Assembly: GCA_018826545.1 (NCBI GenBank)
Contig: JAHKAL010000053.1
Location: 1 to 19,254, forward strand
Length of the DNA: 19,254 bases
Reading direction: 5' to 3'
Source: Patescibacteria group bacterium
Lineage (GTDB): Bacteria > Patescibacteriota > Microgenomatia > UBA8517
Position numbers and translations under genes: made by a program. This document shows, one piece after another, positions 15,837-19,254 of the stretch (position 1 is its first letter; every line of letters begins with the position of its first letter). A model generated the notes under the pieces. That model was not told the DNA's origin, searched no databases, and saw only the letters and a program-made list of their open reading frames with translations.

Positions 15837-16528
15837 AATTTTAAAAGGTCTCTAAAACTTTTTATTATCACATCAATCTTTCTACCAGTTCCTTCACCTT
15901 TTTTCCTAGGGAAATGATTTACCCCAATTTCGACAAATTTAAATCCTTTATTTTTAGCCTTAATTAATAGTTCACTTGAAATAAATGCTCCTCTTTCAGA
16001 CTCTAGTCTATCTATTTTATCAATAACTTTTTTCGAAATAAACTTAAATCCACAATCAATATCTTTTACTTTAAGTCCAAAGAGAATAAAAATTATCAAC
16101 TCCCACACTTTCGAAGACAAAATAGTAAAAAAAGATACTTTCCTTTTTAAATAATATCCAATCACCAAATCAGCATTTGAAGATTTTTGTTTTTCAATAA
16201 GTTTAGTAATTTCTGAAAAATCAAACTGTCCGTCAGCATCCATAAAACAAATCCAAGGATATTTACTATTGTAAAACCCTGTTTTTAATGAAGCTCCATA
16301 ACCTCTATTTTTATCATGAGATATTACTCTTATTCTATTGTTTTCTTTACTTAAACTTTCAGACACTTCATTTGTCTTATCAGTAGATCCATCATTAACA
16401 ACAATTATTTCCCAGTTTTCTGCAATTTCCTGTAAGATTTTAACTGCAGAATTGACTGATTCTTTGATATTATCTTCTTCATTATAGGCAGGAAAAAAAA
16501 CTGAAATTGAATTTATTATTTTTGTCAT
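15806..16528 (-). CDS. GT2 polyprenyl-phosphate glycosyltransferase, DPM1-like
   Basis: A 240-residue GT-A enzyme, first gene of the minus-strand block. Motifs: FPAYNEED (12-19), VNDGSTDKT (44-52), GYGASLKTG (76-84), the metal-binding DADGQF (97-102) and DIDCGFKF (156-163), then HFPRKKGEGTGR (205-216). This order is that of bacterial dolichol-phosphate mannose synthase-like proteins, which load mannose or another hexose onto a polyprenyl phosphate. It lacks C-terminal membrane helices, so it is the short type; the one hydrophobic stretch is about 141-152. A GAAGG sequence sits 3 nt before the ATG. Its partner users are probably the GT-C proteins, and a GtrA-like protein encoded at the right edge could flip the product. 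Sugar specificity is inferred by family only. Confidence 0.92.
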   Translation of the reverse strand: MTKIINSISVFFPAYNEEDNIKESVNSAVKILQEIAENWEIIVVNDGSTDKTNEVSESLSKENNRIRVISHDKNRGYGASLKTGFYNSKYPWICFMDADGQFDFSEITKLIEKQKSSNADLVIGYYLKRKVSFFTILSSKVWELIIFILFGLKVKDIDCGFKFISKKVIDKIDRLESERGAFISSELLIKAKNKGFKFVEIGVNHFPRKKGEGTGRKIDVIIKSFRDLLKLWKEIKFSKK

Positions 16529-16531
16529 TTA

Positions 16532-16552
16532 CCTTCTTTGAAGTCTAGCATA
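16532..16552 (-). promoter_or_regulatory. Candidate extended -10 promoter and ribosome-binding site for the minus-strand glycan block
   Basis: Read on the minus strand, TGATATGCT (complement of 16547-16555) is an extended -10 element (TGN plus TATGCT). Transcription would start near 16540, giving an 11-12 nt leader containing GAAGG (complement of 16532-16536) 3 nt before the ATG at 16528. No convincing -35 box is at the right distance, which extended -10 promoters may lack. Position upstream of the first gene of the block is the main support; AT-rich DNA makes chance matches common. Confidence 0.4.
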
Positions 16553-16562
16553 TCAGCTACCC

Positions 16563-16591
16563 TTGATTCCATTTCGAAGCTAGTTTATGAT
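16563..16591 (+). promoter_or_regulatory. Candidate sigma70-type promoter overlapping the first ATG of the PIG-V-like gene
   Basis: TTGATT (16563-16568) and TATGAT (16586-16591) are separated by exactly 17 nt, four and five of six matches to the consensus boxes. The predicted transcription start is about 16598-16599, which coincides with the second in-frame ATG (16599-16601) of the downstream gene. The -10 box contains the first ATG (16587-16589), so that codon would not be in the transcript, and a leaderless mRNA starting at residue 5 is the simpler reading. Not proven by sequence alone. Confidence 0.5.
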
Positions 16592-17756
16592 TGTATTAAT
16601 GCAGAAAAAAATAAAGGATTTACTTTTAATCCTGGCAATCAGCATTGTTCCCACACTATTTATTTGGATTCCTTTCTTTTTAAGACTTGACAGTTTTTGG
16701 TCAATTCCTCTCCCACTGGATGGAATGGCAAGTATTGTGTCTAATTACGATGGTCCTTTATATATTATTATTGCCAAAACATTTTATAATTTAGATCTTT
16801 TCAAAAACTTTTCTGTCGATTTACCATCCCAATACTATGCTGCACATTTTCCTCTATTTCCTATTCTTATTAGAATGTTCTCATTTTTATTAGGATATCC
16901 ATACTCTATGTTATTTGTAACAATACTAAGTTCATTTTTGTCTTTCTTCTTTTTTTTCAAATTGGCACTTAATTATGTTGATAGGAAAAGTGCCCTATGG
17001 CTTACTATGGTATTTGGAATAATGCCTGCAAGATGGCTTATTGTTAGATCAGTAGGATCTGCAGAACCTTTGTTTATCGCTTCAATAATTGCATCTATCT
17101 ATTATTTTAATAAAAAGAAATATTTAATATCTGGAATCTTTGGCTTTCTGGCACAACTTACAAAATCCCCAGCGATCATTTTATTTTTAGCCTATTTACT
17201 ATATATAGTAGTGCCACATATTAAAGACATTGCCACAATGAAATTTAGCGATTGGCTTAAAAAGATTGAATTTACTAAAAAAATTTGGATCTTTTTAATA
17301 CCAATGTCTCTTCTTTTAATCTTTACTCTCTATTCATTTACTTTTAAGGACTTTTTTGCTTATTTTCATTCTGGAGACAATATTCACATATTTTTTCCTC
17401 CCTTTTCTATATTTAATTATTCAGCATCTTGGGTAGGGACTTTTTGGTTGGAAGAGATTATATTTGTTTATCTATTTGGAGCACTTGCACTTACAAATTT
17501 AATCAAAAGTGAAAAAACTGTAATAACTTGGTTTTTTGCCACTTTTTTTATTTCTACTCTCTTTATTTCCCACAGAGACTTAATTAGATATAGTTTACCG
17601 ATTGTTCCCTTTTTAATAATCTCTTTTAGGGAAACCCTACTTAAAAAAGAATTTAAGTACATATTATTATTTCTTTCCATTCCTATATATCTTTTTTCTC
17701 TTGCCTATATATCACAAAACATAATGCCAATAGGCAACTGGGCTCCCTTCTTATAA
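16587..17756 (+). CDS. PIG-V-like GT-C mannosyltransferase
   Basis: A 389-residue polytopic protein (385 if translation starts at the second ATG, 16599, which the promoter position favours). After the first helix there is a loop with NYDGPLYIIIA (D55), then QYYAAHFPLFPILIR (82-96), SVGSAEPLF (155-163) and LTKSPA (191-196); late in the protein come HRDLIRYSLPIVPF. The 'D-x-x-x-Y ... aFFPLyP.l.R ... sae.lF' pattern matches PIG-V/COG5542 proteins, whose eukaryotic members add the second mannose of the GPI anchor using dolichol-phosphate mannose; the bacterial ones are thought to use polyprenyl-phosphate mannose. About ten helices, short tail. It is divergent from the main block, with 58 nt between the outer ATGs, so both may answer to the same intergenic region. 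Acceptor unknown. Confidence 0.82.
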   Translation: MIVLMQKKIKDLLLILAISIVPTLFIWIPFFLRLDSFWSIPLPLDGMASIVSNYDGPLYIIIAKTFYNLDLFKNFSVDLPSQYYAAHFPLFPILIRMFSFLLGYPYSMLFVTILSSFLSFFFFFKLALNYVDRKSALWLTMVFGIMPARWLIVRSVGSAEPLFIASIIASIYYFNKKKYLISGIFGFLAQLTKSPAIILFLAYLLYIVVPHIKDIATMKFSDWLKKIEFTKKIWIFLIPMSLLLIFTLYSFTFKDFFAYFHSGDNIHIFFPPFSIFNYSASWVGTFWLEEIIFVYLFGALALTNLIKSEKTVITWFFATFFISTLFISHRDLIRYSLPIVPFLIISFRETLLKKEFKYILLFLSIPIYLFSLAYISQNIMPIGNWAPFL

Positions 17757-17766
17757 TTCTGAGAGT

Positions 17767-17784
17767 GTTTGGAAGCTTTCTAAC
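17767..17784. other. Imperfect dyad between the PIG-V-like gene and the DUF35 remnant
   Basis: An 18-nt imperfect palindrome centred on AAGCTT (17773-17778); the arms GTTTGGAAG and CTTTCTAAC pair except for one T-T mismatch and one G-T wobble. It has no room for a proper loop and no T-run directly after it, so it is a poor terminator. It could be a protein-binding dyad or chance; I see no other signal in this 43-nt gap. Confidence 0.2.
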
Positions 17785-17799
17785 AATTAGAATATTTTT

Positions 17800-18021
17800 A
17801 TGGAAGTTCCTAGGCATTGGAGACTACAAAAAACAAGGTACAGGTTAGTTGGAGATCGTTGCTTAGTGTGTCATATACCCACTTTCCCCCCTAAAGATGT
17901 TTGCAATGAATGTAACACAGGGGATTTATTAAATTTTAAAAAAGCAAGTGGAACAATTTATATTGCAAAGGAAAAACTTACTCCAAATATTCTAGAGCCA
18001 TCTGAGAAAGTTCAAGGTTGA
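17800..18021 (+). pseudogene. Truncated DUF35-type zinc-ribbon/OB-fold protein
   Basis: The 73-residue frame starts like a DUF35 protein of the kind encoded beside thiolase or HMG-CoA synthase in archaea and some bacteria: VPRHWR (3-8), RYRLVG (13-18), then a zinc ribbon CLVC...CNEC with C21, C24, C35 and C38. The proline pair before the second Cys pair (FPPKDVC) is typical. The first strand of the OB-fold follows (GTIYI, 51-55), then the similarity ends and the frame stops at a TGA. Normal family members are about 130 residues, so nearly the whole OB-fold is missing. The last 44 nt overlap the convergent HTH gene. No HMG-CoA synthase or thiolase gene is beside it. I read it as a remnant cut at about 17960-17980; a short functional zinc-ribbon protein is less likely. 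No clear ribosome-binding site. Confidence 0.6.
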
Positions 18022-18889
18022 TATCCGATTTTATTAATATCGGTTTATATTCAACAATTGTTTTTGATATATCCAAATATTTTTGATATCCCAAACCAAT
18101 TTTTGATAAACCCATTCTAAATTTATTATTTTTTGAAGATAAATCATCCAAATCAATAAATTTATAATTTTTTAATTTGTAACTTGAAAAATTTTTCGCA
18201 TCTAAGTATTTTTCATCAAAAGAAAGGTGATAAACATTAACCCTTACATCAACAATATCTAAAAACATAAAGGGGGTAATATGATTAGGTATCAAGTCTT
18301 CTTTTAGGGTTTTATCTCTTGCATCTTTTGTAAATACTTCTTGTTGCAAAATTCTCAAGATTGATTTTTTAGGATCTTCACTTTTTTTTGAATAACTCAT
18401 CGGAAGAGATATTGATCCAAATGGCTTACCAAGTTCCAACCTTGGTGTTGAAATATCTTCTGCAACTAAAACCTTTTTTGAATTCTTTCCTGCAGTAATT
18501 ACCAAAGCTGTACCATATCTTCTTATAAGTCCTTCTTTAATATTATGAAGAATTCTATGCATCGTACTCATAGAAGACTTAAAACTTGAAGGAAGAGATT
18601 TATATAGTTTTTCTAAAGGAATTTTTTTATCAGATAAAAGAACCATAAAACAAATTGCCTCAGAAAGTTTACTATTTGGTCCTACCGATTTTACAATTCC
18701 CCACTTATTGAGAATTCTATGAACTTGAGGATATGAAATAGGCAGTTCATAATTATTTTTTGAAAATACTTCGTCAACGGATCCATATTTAAGGTACTCA
18801 GATACTATAAACTCATTAAATAATCTTTCTCTTTCTTTATTTGAGATCTTTTTATTAACTGGTGAAAATTTAAAAGATGAATTATTCAT
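17978..18889 (-). CDS. HTH protein with degenerate Nudix-like C-terminal domain
   Basis: A 303-residue soluble protein that I do not recognise by name. Residues about 22-70 look like a helix-turn-helix (EYLKYGSVDEVF ... SYPQVHRILNKWGIVKS), and about 87-125 like a second one (LEKLYKSLP ... MSTMHRILHNI). From about 139 the sequence is alpha/beta: VLVAEDIS, GKPFGSISLPMSYSKKSEDP, then SILRILQQEVF. This has Nudix-box spacing (E171, seven residues, R179, then L181 and E184), but the usual REUxEE reads RILQQE and the GX5E glycine is absent, so it may bind rather than cleave a nucleotide. A ligand-sensing DNA-binding regulator is inference. It starts with ATG 18 nt after the stop of the GtrA-like gene, so it is probably co-transcribed, and its end overlaps the DUF35 remnant tail to tail. 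Confidence 0.7.
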   Translation of the reverse strand: MNNSSFKFSPVNKKISNKERERLFNEFIVSEYLKYGSVDEVFSKNNYELPISYPQVHRILNKWGIVKSVGPNSKLSEAICFMVLLSDKKIPLEKLYKSLPSSFKSSMSTMHRILHNIKEGLIRRYGTALVITAGKNSKKVLVAEDISTPRLELGKPFGSISLPMSYSKKSEDPKKSILRILQQEVFTKDARDKTLKEDLIPNHITPFMFLDIVDVRVNVYHLSFDEKYLDAKNFSSYKLKNYKFIDLDDLSSKNNKFRMGLSKIGLGYQKYLDISKTIVEYKPILIKSDINLELSQMALEYLE

Positions 18890-18907
18890 TATTAAAAGAA
18901 GAATCTC

Positions 18908-19254
18908 TTACTTTTGCTTTTTACCAAAGGGTAATTTCCAAGTCTTCCAAATAACTAAGTTGTACATGAGGTAATTATATGGAAGAACTACAAAGGCAAC
19001 TACAAAGCCGAGAACAAATACTGTGTATTTTTCACCAAACATTCTAACTCCTAAAGGACCTAATATGCTTTGAATTACTAAAGCTCCAGCAGAAGTTGCA
19101 TTGAATTGAATAAACTTAACCAAAGTATCTTTAATTCCATTAATTTTTTTCTCACTAAAAGTCCAAAGATTATTAAAAATAAAATTATTAATAATGGCAA
19201 GCTCAGTTGCAAAAAGCCATGAGAAAGTCTCTGTAAAACTAAGGTATCTAAAAA
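18908..19254 (-). CDS. GtrA-like membrane protein (partial, N-terminus off the right edge)
   Basis: The minus-strand frame is open from the TAA at 18908-18910 to the right edge (115 codons plus two bases). Reading past the internal TTG at 19121-19123 adds 43 residues with ATELAIINNFIFNNLWTFS, the hallmark second-helix segment of GtrA/DPMS-like proteins (the N-F-x-x-N-x-x-W-T-F pattern), followed by FIQFNATSAGA, two more helices and a short basic tail (KLPFGKKQK). GtrA proteins help move polyprenyl-phosphate sugars across the membrane. The first helix and start are missing, and the protein may be a GT2-GtrA fusion whose transferase lies outside the window. It would serve the DPM1- or ALG5-like enzymes of this locus. 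It is followed after 18 nt by the HTH gene. Confidence 0.85.
   Translation of the reverse strand, partial: FRYLSFTETFSWLFATELAIINNFIFNNLWTFSEKKINGIKDTLVKFIQFNATSAGALVIQSILGPLGVRMFGEKYTVFVLGFVVAFVVLPYNYLMYNLVIWKTWKLPFGKKQK

Noticed and set aside
18023..18045. Short inverted repeat CCGAT...ATCGG near the DUF35/HTH junction, considered as a bidirectional terminator
   Set aside because: Only five base pairs with a nine-base loop, no following T-run, and it lies inside the coding end of the HTH gene.
17800..18130. Read-through of the DUF35 TGA as a recoded codon to restore a full-length protein
   Set aside because: The continuation after the TGA does not resemble the DUF35 OB-fold and is the antisense of the HTH gene; TGA is used as a normal stop elsewhere in the window.
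17978..18889. Homing endonuclease or transposase as identity of the 303-residue protein, suggested by the cut DUF35 gene beside it
   Set aside because: No LAGLIDADG, HNH, GIY-YIG or DDE motif, no flanking terminal repeats, and the C-terminal half fits a Nudix-like alpha/beta pattern better.

Overview
This window is a strongly AT-rich (by eye about 30% G+C), gene-dense stretch of bacterial DNA dominated by cell-surface glycan genes. Short intergenic gaps, many start/stop overlaps, leader-poor starts, rows of large GT-C type membrane proteins, ALG5/DPM1-like transferases and a HTH protein with a Nudix-like tail together suggest a small-genome member of the Candidate Phyla Radiation (Patescibacteria, most like Microgenomates). 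This placement is inference from gene style, not from a marker gene. TGA is a genuine stop here (three ATGA gene overlaps), so the Gracilibacteria/Absconditabacteria glycine recoding is not supported.

Layout. Positions 1-16528 form one minus-strand, operon-like block of 14 genes, read from right to left: a DPM1-like polyprenyl-phosphate sugar synthase (15806-16528), a GT-C transferase (14232-15836), a DHH/DHHA1 phosphoesterase (13234-14235), a second GT-C paralogue (11763-13262), an ALG5-like polyprenyl-phosphate sugar synthase (10991-11731), a GT39-like GT-C protein (9427-10983), a PTPS-related/YfhO-like membrane protein (7659-9383), a Wzx/MOP flippase (6127-7617), a 562-residue GT-C-like membrane protein (4438-6126), three overlapping GT2 genes (3501-4412, 2572-3504, 1790-2575), a GT4 gene (757-1782), and a YfhO-like membrane protein running off the left edge (1-794). 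Gaps are 0-43 nt and several genes overlap, so long polycistronic transcription is likely. A candidate extended -10 promoter lies just upstream of the first gene.

At 16529-16586 transcription diverges. The plus strand carries a PIG-V-like GT-C mannosyltransferase (from 16587 or, more likely, 16599) with a good sigma70-type promoter that overlaps its first possible ATG, followed by a truncated DUF35 zinc-ribbon gene (17800-18021). This meets, tail to tail and with a 44-nt overlap, a minus-strand pair: a HTH protein with a degenerate Nudix-like domain (17978-18889), and upstream of it a partial GtrA-like membrane protein that enters from the right edge (18908-19254).

How it fits together (inference): cytoplasmic GT2/GT4 enzymes would build a lipid-linked glycan; the Wzx protein would move it across the membrane; the ALG5- and DPM1-like enzymes would make polyprenyl-phosphate monosaccharides; GtrA could help flip these; and the GT-C proteins would use them outside the membrane to decorate glycans or proteins. 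No recognisable Wzy polymerase, WaaL ligase or STT3/PglB oligosaccharyltransferase was seen, so the final acceptor is open. No RNA gene, CRISPR array, insertion sequence or gene-free stretch above 300 bases was found.
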